Below, in pieces: positions 1-12,119 of a stretch of 64,000 nucleotides of DNA (position 1 is the stretch's first letter; every line of letters starts with the position of its first letter). Under the pieces are notes generated by a model that searched no databases, was not told where the DNA came from, and saw only the letters and a list, made by a program, of their open reading frames with translations. The position numbers and the translations under genes are program-made. Source of the stretch: Tetraselmis striata (taxonomy: Eukaryota; Chlorophyta; Chlorodendrophyceae; Chlorodendrales; Chlorodendraceae); assembly GCA_006384855.1 (NCBI GenBank), contig VCJN01000289.1, positions 186,001 to 250,000 on the forward strand, read 5' to 3'.

Positions 1-841
1 TATCTTTAGGGAGGGGGAGTCAAAGTCAATGATATAAAGAGAACTTAAAGTGCTGATACAGGTTAAGATATAAAAAGCATATCGGAACCAGAATGAAAGT
101 TCCTATCGGGTGCATGCAGGCCCAATTTTGAGGCAGCCTACAGGCACTAATGAAGGATCTCTTGAGCCTCACTTTGCTCTGGGCCCTGATGGATGCGTCA
201 GCACGCGAGCATCGATCATCAAAAATATCGAAAACATGCCATCCAAGTTATAGAAAGTCGAATTCATATTTTGAGCCGCCTTTATTGTTTCAATAAGCAT
301 GTGTCCAAATATGACTGCCGGCAAAACAAAAGGGTTCAGAGGGGCTCATTTGGCAAAACCTGTGAACCAATCTTCTATCCAAGCAATTATATTATTTAAC
401 GTGGACGATACAGCATACTCGAGAAATTGTGAATACCGTGGCAATTAACAAAGTTTTCTACTTACGTGCGTGGTATTTCTTCAGTAGCTCCATTTGTATT
501 AGTTCATATTGTATTTTGTAGCGCATGAGAGGAAACGTACTCATAAAAGACTATTTAAAACTATTTTTTAGTCTTTTCGTTCATAAGAGTTTAGCTCATA
601 AAAGACCATTCTCAAAACTATTGTTTTGGTTTTTTGGCATGTAGTTGCTAATGAACTAACTCGTGGGGGAGAAGATTACAAGTGTTAGAAGATCGACCAC
701 CACCGCGTTATCAACAACGTACTGTAAGTATTGCGAAACTGTATTTCGGCGATAGATCAATAACACCGATGTTACTACTATGAGGTACGGTACTGCAGGT
801 AGGCACACGCGACTACGGGTGGCGCGCGCCTTCCTGCTGAG
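1..841. other. AT-rich flank without recognisable gene
   Basis: AT-rich sequence with only short ORFs of no protein character. It lies upstream of the first exon I can support, so it may hold the promoter, 5' UTR or an unseen first exon or intron of that gene. A short ATG frame at 780 runs into a CAG|GTAGGC donor-like site at 798/799; splicing to 842 would keep frame over a 43-bp intron, but this is too short and weak to call. Confidence 0.4.
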
Positions 842-3800
842 CGCATCCCGCCGGCTCTGTGCCGCCTCTGACAAACTGTGCGGCTGACACTGCTGGTGTG
901 TTGTCCCACAGCGACACCTGCAGCAGCGGGGTTGCCATTCCGTGCTCGCAGGCGGAATGGGGCTACCAGATGTGCATCCAGGACGACCCGTGCGGCTGCT
1001 ACCTGGAGTGCGTGCCCACTCCGGCGTGGGAGTACATCCGCCGCCCGCTGGCGACCGGCACCCGGTGCATCCAGAACGGCAACTACATAATTCAGGGCCA
1101 GAACGACGGCGTCTGTGTGCCCAACGAGTGCCCGTTGGGCTACCAGCGCTGCGATGCCCTCGCCGACACCTGCAGCGAGTACTGCATGTGCATCATGGGC
1201 CGCGACCCCTCGGGCTACGAAGTCACGGAATGGATCCGGCAGCCGTTGCCGGCGGGGACCGCATGCGTGCAGCTCACCGAGTCCACGATTGGCCTGGTTC
1301 ACGGAACCACAAGCCCGGCCGGCTGCTCCGGGTCGTGCTCCTACGGCTTAGGTTCCGGCCTAGGCTCCGGCTTCGGTGGCTTGTGCTACTTCAGCGACGC
1401 CGTGGGCGTCATCGTCGATAGCTGCGGCCCGGAGTCGTGTGAGGACGTTTGCTATGGAGTCGGTGTCCCGTACGAGTCGCCCACCCAGGTGAACACCGCT
1501 GCCCTGCATCAGTGCATCATCATGATGCACAGCAGGATGATATATAGATATAGATACAGAAAATCTTTATATATACATACACTATACAATAATCTGCTCG
1601 TTCTCGTTGGCAGGAGATTTCGATAAGAACTTATTGTTCCAACGGTTTATGGCAGCCAGGGGTGGAAGCTCGTGCTTTTTACATGATGCTGTCAAGAGTG
1701 GTAGCCGATGGAGTAATCCTTATTGATGTTCATGACGCAACTACTGTGACGACGCTTAAACTGCGGTTACCGACGCTACTAACAACGCTTTAATTGCGAT
1801 TCCGGTTTTGAGGTCTTTCATCGTTTTTGACCCCACACCCGCGATGAAAACGGCGACTACATTTATCTTAAGTAAATCAGAATACTTCACGAGTACAACA
1901 CGGGTATTTGGACTTGTTGCTGCAAAGCGATTCATTTTTTTGGCGAATCCAATTAAATGTTATACGGAATGATGTTCGTAATACCCTTATCATCATCATT
2001 TATCAGTGTTAAAACATAAATAAATCACTGCAAATGTGGCGAATTTCTGATGGCCCTGTACTTACATTTGCACGTAGCTTAGGGCACCCAGAATTGCTGG
2101 CGAATGTGTTGTTTTTCCTCGCCCCCGGGACAGGACAGGCTAATGTGTTATTGTTATTCCGAAATATACTTTTCCAAGATCTTCGAAAAGTAGAGAATGG
2201 GGACACATTTAATCACATATCATCACATACGCACGGATACGGGTGCACCCATACTTTTCAACTATTACTCGGGTGGAGTTCGTGTACCTTTCATATATTC
2301 TCCGTTGTTTGAATATGGCCGCGCATGGCGGGTATTTCATTTACGTAAATAAATTAGTGAACCCGAGACAATTTATAGCCCAATCGCACCCTTCAGTTTT
2401 CTTGCAAGTGCGTTCCCCTATATGACGGGCACATTTTGTAATGTTTCCATTAGTAGGGACTTTTACGGATAAAATACCTGTATATCCGTTTTCGTGCGCT
2501 GTTGTTGCCAATTGTGCCCTGTAAGCAGTGTCACGGCGTTCCTGAAATGCCAATATTGGCGGGCTTTCCTCAGACAGGCCGCGAAGCCGGTTTAGTTCTT
2601 GGTGCAGTGTATCACAACATCAATATCAAAAGCGAAAATTGAAAATCCGGCTCGGTTCTAAGGATTACACGTTGTCAAATTACACGGGGATAACTTTATG
2701 TCTGGCAAGATCGGTCCCGGATCCCCCTCCGTTTTTGCGCTAAGTACTAATCTTATATTGCGCAGCATATCTCGCGACGAAAATGGGAGGACCGTCGAAA
2801 ACGGAACGAAATATCTGAAAAAGGCATCCCGGAAGATTTTACGGGGCTACAGGGTAGAGCTTCACCGTGCCGCTTTTTTCATTTCCGGCGATAAAATTCG
2901 ATTGGTTACCATACTTACGCTAGTACATCGGATACTCGTGCACGATGACGACGCGCCCGGTATCGGCCGGTCGGGAACGCCGTGGTATTCAAGTATCCGG
3001 ATTAAAAGGATTATTTATCCGACCCCCCGGACCAGAAGCTCATGATTGCCACTAGTCGCTAACGGGATGGAATGCCGTGCCCCTGCCGATACCGCAGTGC
3101 TTCCGCATCGACGACGGCTCCGGGGACGAGGAGTGCTGCACATGCGCCGACGTGGTCCATGCGCTGCAAACGTCACTGCAGTATCCGCCCCTCGACATCT
3201 GCGACATCATATGCGGCGGTATCGAGCTGCCGCCGATCCTGCCGCCCCTTCCCACTCCCATCCCCCCAACACCGACCCTTCCGCCCATCGGCACCCCCGC
3301 CCCAACTCCCGCCGCCACACCCCCTCCCACCACCACGCCGCCCATCACCCCCAAGCTCCCGTCCATCCTGCCGTCCGTCAGCGATGCCAGCAGCGAAGGC
3401 TCTCCGCTCCCGCCCATCTTGCCGTCCTTCAGCGACGAACACAGTGATTTTCCGGCTCTCCCGCCCATCTTGCCGCCGCTCGCCAGTGACAGCAGTTCTG
3501 CGCCTCCCTCCTCCGGGCTCGGCTCATCCAGCCATGGGAGCAGCGCCCCCAGTGGCAGCACCGGCAGCTCCGGCAGCGCCGTGTCTCCCTCCTCCGGGCT
3601 CGGCTCATCCAGCCATGGGAGAAGCGCCCCCAGTGGCAGCACCGGCAGCTCCGGCAGCGCCGCGTCTCCCTCCTCCGGGCTCGGCTCATCCAGCCATGGG
3701 AGAAGCGCCCCCAGTGGCAGCACCGGCAGCTCCGGCAGCGCCGCGTCTCCCTCCTCCGGGCTCGGCTCACCCAGCCATGGGAGCAGCGCCCCCAGTGGCA

Positions 3801-6800
3801 GCACCGGCAGATCCGGCAGCGCCGCGGCTCCCTCCTCCGGGCTCGGCTCATCCAGCCATGGGAGCAGCGCCCCCAGTGGCAGCACCGGCAGCTCCGGCAG
3901 CGCCGCGGCTCCCTCCTCCGGGCTCGGCTCATCCAGCCATGGGAGCAGCGCCCCCAGTGGCAGCACCGGCAGCTCCGGCAGCGCCGCGGCTCCCTCCTCC
4001 GGGCTCGGCTCATCCAGCAGTGCCGGCCCATCCACAAGCATCGCCAGCTCGTCCCGGACCAGCGACTCGGGAGCCTCGTCTCAGTTGCCCCCCCGAGTGT
4101 CCTCCGACGGCAAAAGCTCCGCCAGCTCTGGCAGCACCTCGAGCGGAAGCCGCGGTACTAGCTCGGCAGGTGGGCCCGACCCATCCAGCGATGGTAGCTC
4201 TGCGAGCTCTCGTGGCAGCAGCAGCAATCGGGGAAGCAGCTCCGCCTCGCTTTCTGCCGGAAGCTCGGTCTCCAGCAGCAGCAGCAGCAGCGATGCGGAG
4301 GACTCCTCAGAGCTGTCGCTCTCGAGCTTGGGCGTCTTGCATCCGGAATGGAGCGACGGCACCGGCTCCGCGAGCGCCAGCCGCGACCCCGACATAATCC
4401 TCCCTGTGGACCCGCCTGCCCACCAGTCATTTGTAAGCAGCAGCTTCGGGGTCAGCGACATGATCTCGGAGGTGGTGAGGGACTGGCGCGACCAGCTGCG
4501 CGATGACAGCGATGGCGACAGCGATGACGGCGTCCGCGACTTCGACACTGGCCTGCGCCGGCGCGAGCTGCGGGCGATCAAGCCCGACCTGGCGCTGGGC
4601 CTCTTCCGCTTCGGTGATGTGGACCGCTTCTCACTGCGCCCCTTGCTCGTGCTTGGCTACACCCCCCTGGCCATCCTCCACCTTCATCCCCTCGGCGACG
4701 TCGGCCTCTTCAAGGCGCTGCTCAACGCGGCGGCGACCGTCCGCCTGCGGCCAGGGGTGACCCCCGAGAACGCGATCACGGTGTCGGGGATGTGGCGCGC
4801 GCTGCCCCGCGACAAACAAGAGCTCCTGCAGGTAAGGGCTCGCATCAAGGGTCGGGGGCTACATGTCAATAATCGTGCTGGTATATATGGTATCGTGGCA
4901 TTTTCGGTATACATGTCGATCTTTTGATTCGATTCTGTCTGATGTGACATTTCATTTATCATAATCAATATCAAGATCCTGATCCATGCTGATTTCCGTA
5001 ATGCATCAACCGAATCAAGCGTTGATTTTTTGTGCACATAATTATCGACAGTATCGACAAATTGTCAAGCCAATTATCGATAGTATTGATGACTTGCCCA
5101 CCGAAGTGTATACCGTATTGATGAATTGGCAACCTAGTTATCGACAATTAATTGCCCACAAATTTTTGACAGCATTGATGAATTTTCAACTTCATTGTCA
5201 GTCGCCAATCATCAGACAAATTAATCGACAGCATTAATTGATACCTAATTGCCGATAGTAATATCCATTAATTGTCCGCCTATCTATATTGATAGTATCG
5301 ATCAATTGTCCGTCGAATTATCGATAGCATCAATCACCCAAATTTTCGTCAATATTGATGAATTGTCAACCTAATTATCCATCGTATGAATGAATTGCCC
5401 GCCAAATCATCGATTCATCATCTCATTGTGATCGAATTGATGCATCTAACCTTGAGTGTGTATCGATTCCTGACACGGATGCGTAATATCTGCAGGCTGT
5501 GCGGCGCGGCGGCGCGGCGGCCGCCGGGCCTGCGGTCCGCCTAGTCGACCGCGGCCCCGCCGCCCTCCGCGCCGCGCTCCACCTCTTCCACACCAACGGC
5601 ATCGCCTCCAGCGGCGCATTCCACATCGAGAAGCTTACCAACTTCGTGCGGACGTCGGGGGACCGCGACGCGGGCGACGCGTACGCAGCCGGCGCCGTCT
5701 TTTACGCTGCCTCCAACGTAGAGGAGTACAAACAGGCGTACCGGCCAGGCGCCAACGTCGTGTCGATCCTGGAGGGCCTGGCGGCGGCCGCACGGCAGCT
5801 GCACCGGCGCGATGTCAGCGGCTTTGGCTTCTCCTCCTCCTACTTCGCCGACTGGACCGCCGTGATGGACGCCAACCCGGCCGCCATCCGCCGCTTCGTG
5901 GACTTCTCCTCGGGGGTGTACCTGCGGGGCATGAACAGCGCCTCGTTGCCGCGCTTTGTCAACGAGCTCATGGTACGGGTGATGGACTCACCGGGCGAGC
6001 TGGACCAGGACATGCTGTACCGCACCGCCCGGAACTCGCTGCTGGAGGCCACCAAGGCGGAGTTCCGGTCCGGCGGTCGCCGCGGCCGCCGCCTGAGTGC
6101 AGAGGTGAGGACCCACACCAAAGGGCGGGGGCTAAATATGAGTCATCCAAGTAGCAGTCATCTAAGTATCGATGCTTTGATCAGAGTCGGTGAGTCTTAT
6201 ACATAACTTGAAAAGTAAAATTTTCTTACAACTTTATTCCTGCAAGTTTTTGGAAACCCTACACGCCAGCTGCCCTGCGGCCCGGCTGCATGAACCCGCA
6301 CAGGGCCGGCCGTAGCCTGTAGCATGGAGCCCTCAGAAGGCCAAGCCTTCTATGCAATGGAGAGAGAGAGAGAGAGAGCTTAAATAGGCAGCCACGGAGG
6401 CACGCAGAGAACATAAGGTGGCTGACAGGTCATCACCGCACCCGGCTTGGGAATGCGGCTGCAGCCTCGTTTGGATTTCGGAAGGGGTACCCGGGCGTAG
6501 GAGCAAGCAAGGGTCGGCTCTATGGCGTGCTTAGCGCGCTCCACCTTTTCTTACCTGGGCCCGGAGTCCCATCGCGGGGAACCAGCGCGGCGCCTACTAC
6601 AAGGGCGCAGGGACCTGCCGGTGGCGACTCATAGTATCGCTTATTCTAAGCCTGAAAATGGGCTTGCATGCAACCTATGATAACATCCGCGATAGTTCCG
6701 CCATAGTTCCCTCTGCATTTGACCTCTGGCAGGCGCGGGGCAGTGTTCTTATTCGCGGCGTCCTTTGCTGTACCGCGTCAGCACCTGCATCGATAGTCAC

Positions 6801-8579
6801 GCGACCTGGCGGAGGGCTCGCGAGGTCGTTGCGTTGATCGGCCGACGGCGTGACAAAGGGGCCTTGGACAGAGGGCGCAGAACGGAGGACCCAGCGGCCT
6901 GCGCGGGCGGCTCGTGCTGGTTGTCTGGAACGCTTGTTGTGGCAAAGGACGGGGGGGGGGGGGGGGGGGGGGGGGGGCGGTAGGGTGTCGGCCATCAACT
7001 ACGGACCGGGTGTGGAGGATTTTTAGCAGGCGGTCAGCAGCGGTAGTCTGCTGGCTCTGTTTATGGATGGTGAGGCGACATGTAGCGGCCGGGGCGGGAC
7101 GAGCCTTGTCAATCCGATCTCGAACTATCGATTGAATTGTCGATTGAATTGATCAGTTGCTGACCTATTTACCGCGACTATATCGGTCATCTGTCTACCT
7201 TGGTATCCATTGTGTCGATTGTGTCAATCTAGCTGTCTCAGCCTGTGATGTTTTCCCCCATTACGGGTATAGTAGTCGCTAGATTAGTTCCAGGCTAGGA
7301 GCAGTACAGTCCTTGTGCAGCGTGGCTCACAGATCAATGGCTAGTAACATAATGTAGGCTAAGCTAAGGTACGCTTGTCCTTACCAAATCTAATAAAATG
7401 TGACGTGATGTAGTATAATCCAGTCCAATCCAATCGAATCTAATCTAATCTAATCTAATCTAATCTAATCCAATCCAATCCAATCCAATCCAATCCAATA
7501 TAATCTAATCTAATCTAATCTAATCTAATCTAATCTAATCTAATCTAATCTAATCTAATCTAATCTAATCTAATCTAATCTAGTCTAGTCTAGTCTAGTC
7601 TAATCTAGTCTAATCTAGTATAATCCAATCCAATCCAATCCAATGTAATCTAATCTAATCTAATCTAATCTAATCTAGTATAATCCAATCCAATCCAATC
7701 CAATCCAATCCAATCTAATCTAATCTAATCTAATCTAATCTAATCTAATCTAACTAATCTAATTTAACCTAATCTAACCTAATCTAAGTTTGTCGCTCGT
7801 GTTTTTGTAGTTTGGAACTACTCTATATCAGCTTAAAACTGGATGTGTGGATGCTTTCCCACGCGCAGGAGCTCAGCCGGCGCGGCCAGTCTGCGGCGGA
7901 GTGGGACTCCGATGGCATGTTGGTGGACAGGGAGGCGGGCGACTTGGCGTTTGAGCGCGGGGTCATGCGGCACCTGCTCGAGGCCAGCAGCGAGGAGGGC
8001 GGCGCGCTACCTTACGAAACGCCCGCGCAGCGCCTGGAGTACTTCCGGTTCCTGATCGATAGCGGCCGCGTCGAGCTGCTTGCGCATATGGAGAGCTTCA
8101 TCCTCGAGCGCGCGAAGAAGCGCAACTACCCCGACTTCTTCGAGGGCGCGGTGTTCGTGCCGGCCCTGCCTTTGAGGCTCGGTTTGGCCGGGGCCATCGC
8201 CAAGAGCCTGCGTGGAGTGAGTCGGGAGGACGTATTTGTGGGCGCCGTCCTCCTTATCGGCAAGCGCGTCACCGTCTTTTGGACGGTGCAGCAACACGAC
8301 TGCGCCGACTTCTGCGATGGCGCGGACTCCTCTGAGGCGGACTCTTCGGAGGGCACCGGCGGCTGCCGCCACTCGGGCACCTTCGCACAAGCCGGGTACG
8401 ATTTGGACTGGACAATTCAGTTCGCGACCATGGAGACCTCGGTGCGAAAGTGCCCCTTCCAGGGGTACGAAGTGCCCAGAACTGCCAGCGAAGCGGAGCA
8501 GGCGGATATCGTGCAGCGGGTGCGGCATGTGCGCGGCACGCGGATCGTTCTGCCGGTCGTGGATGTGGAGGACAAGTGA
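842..8579 (+). CDS. Large Cys-rich, Pro/Ser-rich repeat protein, four exons, function unknown
   Basis: Exons 842 or 912 to 1488, 3056-4831, 5496-6104 and 7869-8579 (TGA 8577-8579); about 1,220 residues. All three introns have GT-AG ends (donors CAG|GTGAAC, CAG|GTAAGG, GAG|GTGAGG) and lie in phase 0, so the frame stays open across all junctions. Counting from codon 913: residues 1-192 are a Cys-rich region with repeated W-x(n)-P-L-x(4,5)-C units (EYIRRPLATGTRC, EWIRQPLPAGTAC). A third such unit (WNAVPLPIPQC) opens exon 2, which supports joining exon 1 to it. Then come a Pro-rich stretch, six 27-residue Ser/Gly repeats, a Ser-rich tail, and from about residue 655 a charged globular region through exons 3 and 4. 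The start codon is not resolved: 842 is only the open-frame limit and 905-911 (CCCACAG) is the better acceptor. The Cys-rich N-terminus suggests secretion or the cell surface, but no signal peptide is seen. I do not recognise the family. Confidence 0.6.
1489..3055 (+). other. Intron 1 of the Cys/Ser-rich gene, with a possible alternative exon
   Basis: AT-rich 1.57-kb segment between donor CAG|GTGAAC and acceptor CCACTAG. A good acceptor (TTGGCAG, 1607-1613) opens an in-phase frame of 59 codons to a TAA at 1791-1793. It could be an alternative last exon, or a small exon ending near 1700 at GTG|GTAGCC, also phase 0. Its base composition is unlike the flanking exons, so I treat it as intron. Nothing else coding is visible. 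Confidence 0.45.
3511..4020 (+). repeat. 81-bp coding minisatellite
   Basis: Six complete tandem copies plus a partial one, starting near 3511, 3592, 3673, 3754, 3835, 3916 and 3997, with only point differences. The unit is 27 codons, so copy-number change keeps frame. It encodes a Ser/Gly/Ala/Pro linker with the cores SSGLGSSSHGSSAPSG and STGSSGSA. Recent unequal exchange or slippage is likely because the copies are nearly identical. Confidence 0.95.
4832..5495 (+). other. Intron 2, with an AT-rich degenerate repeat
   Basis: A 664-bp intron from CAG|GTAAGG to ATCTGCAG. Its body, about 5035-5430, is built from irregular imperfect direct repeats of the type ATTATCGATAGTATTGATGA and TTGTCAACC, spaced about 30-60 bp apart. 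No coding frame is credible here. Confidence 0.7.
6105..7868 (+). other. Intron 3, rich in simple repeats
   Basis: A 1.76-kb intron from GAG|GTGAGG to acceptor CACGCGCAG. An alternative AG at 7809-7810 would put exon 4 out of frame, whereas 7869 keeps phase 0. It holds a GA microsatellite (6360-6380), a run of 27 G (6951-6977) and a long pentanucleotide repeat (about 7410-7790). Apart from these simple repeats I see nothing. Confidence 0.6.
7410..7790 (+). repeat. (TAATC)n / (CAATC)n pentanucleotide satellite
   Basis: About 380 bp of nearly uninterrupted 5-bp units, alternating blocks of TAATC and CAATC with rare TAGTC and TAACC variants. The blocks look like repeated slippage followed by local homogenisation. 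It lies inside an intron, just before the last exon. Confidence 0.95.
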
Positions 8580-8595
8580 TGAGGAGTGGGTTAAT

Positions 8596-8601
8596 AATAA
8601 A
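8596..8601 (+). terminator. Candidate poly(A) signal AATAAA
   Basis: An exact AATAAA 17 nt after the TGA of the four-exon gene. The position suits a very short 3' UTR. The motif is common in AT-rich DNA, so it is only suggestive. Confidence 0.35.
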
Positions 8602-9577
8602 GTGCGACTCGTTTCCATATTGTGGGCGAGAGTGCATGGCGATGATATATGCTGCTAGCATAATTAAGTAGAAGTTGCCATTGCCATTACTATTAATAAC
8701 TACGTGGCCTTCGGAGGGCAACATCCAACGGAATTGCCAACCATGTGCGGGTTCATGAGGCTTGGCCGCAAGGCAGGAAATTAGCCTCGCCACATAGATG
8801 GCCTCCGGAATAAGTTGAACAAAATTCCAAATTCCAACTCATTGCTTGTAACACGATATTCGACATATGCATGTGGTGGCCACACGCTCTACAACGCGCC
8901 CAATTCCTTGCTTCATTTATTTAGTATATGAATCAATTCAGTTTGTGATAATTTTCTGACACAGCAAATACAATCACGAATCGTGATGGTTGTTCGCCAT
9001 GTCGGTGTGTCTGTTGTGCGACCTGAGCCTTCCGAGGACGACGAGCAGCAACGCGGGTCTACCCGGCCGTACGTGGGTTTATGAAGTCGGGCCTGAAACA
9101 GCCGGAAAAGGCCAAAAACCGACGAGGCCAAACGTACAAAAATCGGACTCGGATTTTGGTCCAAAAATATCCGAGCCCGCGCGGGCAGCTGTATTAGGGT
9201 TTTAAGTTCTGTGTAAACTACACGTCCCCCGTCCTCTGCCGTTGCCATCGCGCCGCGTAACGAACCAAACGACTTCAATCACTCGCTGTGCACACACCCC
9301 TCCTCGGGGTGTAGATGGTGCCATGGGTACTGTCAGCCTATAGCTCAGTGACTGCCTTCACCTTAATACTGCCGACAAAATAAACACGGAATGAGTGACG
9401 AACCGCTGAAGTTCCGTCATGTGTCCATGCGGAACATGCCATGATTGGGGAGTTCGGCCGCCCGATGAAGACTAGGAGGCCGCGCAATAGAAGCGTAGAT
9501 TGACTCATGTCGACGAAAATTAAACGGTGTTGTGTTTCCATATTGATCCCGCAGTCTAAAATCTGCGTCACTACTGA
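8602..9577. other. Intergenic DNA, nothing recognised
   Basis: Moderately AT-rich sequence with no protein-like frame, RNA gene or repeat copy that I can match elsewhere in the window. Confidence 0.4.
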
Positions 9578-10178
9578 ATGGTTACACACACAAGGGGAAG
9601 CAGCCCATCCATGACCCGGCAGCACCTTCAAGACGAGGCAAGGAAGCAAGCAACTGCAATTGCCGCCGGCAAGACTGCTGCCATCGCGGAAATTGCTGCC
9701 GCCCGCCGAGGCATCAAGCCGCGGACATTCGGGGATTTCTCCCATGTTATGCTTCAGGACAGGCTCGACCAGGTGGAGGCGAAGGAGAGAGAACTCCGGG
9801 AGCGAGAGCCTGTCTTGCGGGAGCAGATCAACCGATAATTAGAAATTTGAAACTTCTTTACAACATTGTTCCTGCGTAGTCTTCAATGCTACCCATGCGA
9901 GCTGTCTCTTTCAACCGATAGTGGACGAGGAGGGGCTGCCAGACTTGAAGTAAAAAACCAAGGATCATTACAAGACATATACGGCTTTGTGCAAGAAGCG
10001 GCACGCAGCTCCGAGGCGGGCCCTGCGCCACTTCGAGTGGCTTATTGGCCAGGAGAAGCAAGAGGAAGAACTGAACGACCTACGCAATAAGCTCCGCGAG
10101 ATCCCCAATCGCTTGACAACTCTCGAGGAAGTTAGATTTTGGGTCGTCGAATTTGCCCTTGTCATAAAACGCAATTAA
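9578..10178 (+). pseudogene. Remnants of a coiled-coil ORF
   Basis: Two short frames, 9578-9838 (86 aa) and about 9987-10178, are rich in Glu, Arg, Lys and Gln with heptad-like character (EAKERELREREPVLREQINR; EEELNDLRNKLREIPNRL). The first begins with ATG. They lie in different frames separated by stops, so an intact gene is unlikely. They could derive from an ORF1-type coiled-coil protein of the LINE whose 3' end starts about 460 bp downstream, but no sequence link shows this. Confidence 0.25.
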
Positions 10179-10639
10179 GCTATCATATTGGCTGTTTACA
10201 ACCTCGATTGTGCCGTCCTCGCGGAAGAAAGACCGTTTACTACTGGTTGTGTCCACCGCTCAGGTGGTGCCAACCCCTAAAGAGGCACTACCGACGGCCG
10301 AGCGGGAGCAGTGCCACGGCCCGATACGCCCCACCCTGCCACAATCGCCGCGGAATCAGGCAACGCCTGCCGAGCAGCCGAAGGTTTGAAGAGGTTCTAT
10401 TCCGACCCCTTGAGGTCGACGAAGTAAGTGCCCCGTTGAACTAACAGGTCAGCGCGTTGGGGTCTCGAGTGCACGCGTGTAGTGTGTGAGTGGCAGCCGA
10501 CTGCTTAGATTGTGCAATATGTGAGTCGCAGTAGCGACTATTGGCATGCTGAACCAAGCGACGTAGGCCAAGCCAGTGAAGTTGAGGAGGCAAGCATGTC
10601 TCCGCCCCTCGTGCTGGATGCATTAAGTACCTAAGTACA

Positions 10640-11870
10640 CTGAATACGCGGCTTTGGGTCTTGCGAATAACACGCGGCGCAAATAAATTACAACCCGTAC
10701 TCAATCAGTGCTTGCGGTGCCTCATTGGGGTGGGTAAAAACTCCCCTTGGGTGGCCACTGCACCGATGATGCGGGAATTGGATATTGCGCCCATAGAGGC
10801 TACGGCCGCTGCGGCACGGGCTCGGGCGTTCCTTAAAGCATCCGACTTGAATACATGTATAACCCATTTAGTAGATCAGGCAAGTCGGGCGCGCCCTAAC
10901 ACGTGGACGTCAGGGACTGTGCGGTGGTTAGATCGACTAGCTAGGGCGAACGTAGGGCTAGGTGAGGGGGCGCACCTTCCACTTGAGTGGAGGTCACTAG
11001 CCGCGCGCGATGCCGCTAAACTAGTAAAGGCATCGGTGTGGGCGCGTTACGAATCGTCGGCATCGTTAGCACGCAATAACACCTGGGGTATATATGTCCA
11101 GGCGACCTATGCGTCAAACCCGTTGCCACAGTACGGTGTGGGTGTCCCCGCGGGGGTTGTGGCCTGGTTGCACATTATGATACAATTACGCACCCGAGTA
11201 TTTCTCACTGCCCGCCGATTGGCCCGGAATCATGCCATGCCCGAGCGGTTCCTTGAACACTGCCATGCATGTGGCGGAGGTGAATCTGAGACTATCGAAC
11301 ATATGTTGGTGGAGTGCCCGCGGTGGGGGTATCACCGTCATACTTTTGGGTTGTTAGTTCCGGAGTTATTAGTAGTCAGGTTATTGCGTCAACACCTGAG
11401 GACTTAGCTGCCTTTGTTTCGGGCGGGGTCCCCCCCATCCCTTCACGGCGCCCTGGATTTTACTCGGAATGGAAAAATTTTCCAGCTATGGCGTCGGGCC
11501 CTCCCTCACATTGCCTTTTTGTTGCACATGTATTGCACTCCCGAAATGCTTTGCTCCGCGGGTTGGGGCTTGCCCCAACTCGCATTACTCGAATGGGCCG
11601 ACGCCCAAACGGGTAGGGCGGACCTTTCGTGGTCAGTGCCGGGTATTTTGATGGCAATGTTTTAGACGGTGATCCAACAGTGTTGGAAATTCCGTCACTG
11701 GCCTCTAATTAGTCTTGCAGAATGCTTCGGCAATTTGCTTGATGACTATAATAATGGAGCGTCGCCTGTCCAGGGCTTTCCGTAACTGGATTGCTGCCTA
11801 AACGGCCGTCGTAGAGACGCTGCAAGGGTTTCACTGGTGCCAGTCCTGTCCCGGGGGCGGAAAAAAAAAA
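10640..11870 (+). mobile_element. 5'-truncated non-LTR retrotransposon (LINE) 3' end, copy 1
   Basis: It contains the C-terminal end of a LINE-type reverse transcriptase protein (10661-11407), a 3' untranslated part, and ends in ten A (11861-11870). The last ~300 bp (11568-11870) recur at 52081-57734, broken there by two transposons, which shows that the 3' boundary is that of a dispersed family. Homology to the reverse transcriptase protein starts abruptly near 10640, as expected for 5' truncation during target-primed reverse transcription. Confidence 0.8.
10661..11407 (+). pseudogene. C-terminal fragment of LINE reverse transcriptase with zinc knuckle
   Basis: A 248-codon frame. LNQCLRCLIG near the start matches the region after the polymerase domain where LINE proteins carry a conserved R-x-x-x-G segment. 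Near the end, CHACGGGESETIEHMLVECP fits the C-x2-C-x(n)-E-T-x-x-H-x(4)-C knuckle seen at the C-terminus of many LINE ORF2 proteins. No polymerase YADD box or endonuclease is present, so the fragment is inactive. After the stop, protein-like sequence continues in another frame (11414-11665), which points to a frameshift. Confidence 0.75.
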
Positions 11871-12118
11871 CACGCGCCATGCGGTTGAGCGGTCTTCTCG
11901 TATGCGAGAGACCCGGGTTCGATTCCTGGCCGATGTATTTCGGCCGTATGGGCCCGGCGTGTCCCGGGTTAACCCGGTTGATGCATTAGCCCTTCGGGGT
12001 TCGAATGAGGCAATGGTCTATGGGCTTCGCCAGACCTACGACTGCAGTTGGCGCACGAGGTCAAGTGCTGGGGCGGCTTCGGCCGATGTCCCGGGGTGAA
12101 CTTAACTTAACACGCACC
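11871..12118 (+). mobile_element. tRNA-headed SINE with target-site duplication
   Basis: It starts with a tRNA-like head: an A-box-like TGCGGTTGAGCGG at 11880, then a perfect B box GGTTCGATTCC at 11916-11926 inside a possible T-arm stem. The anticodon arm does not fold into a 5-bp stem with a 7-nt loop, so it is not a functional tRNA. The 3' end is a short (TTAAC) tail. The flanks CACGCGCC (11871-11878) and CACGCACC (12111-12118) look like an 8-bp target-site duplication with one mismatch. It sits directly behind the A-tail of the LINE. Confidence 0.6.
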
Positions 12119-12119
12119 A

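Noticed and set aside
1614..1793. Terminal exon ending the first gene at TAA 1791
   Set aside because: Splice-compatible, but base composition differs and exon 2 at 3056 would then have no start; kept only as an alternative.
3072..4397. 441-codon ATG frame, Pro/Ala-rich
   Set aside because: It overlaps exon 2 in another frame; the exon frame has matching splice phases and continues the Cys motif.
11879..11930. Functional tRNA gene
   Set aside because: The B box is good but the anticodon arm and acceptor pairing fail; better seen as a SINE head.
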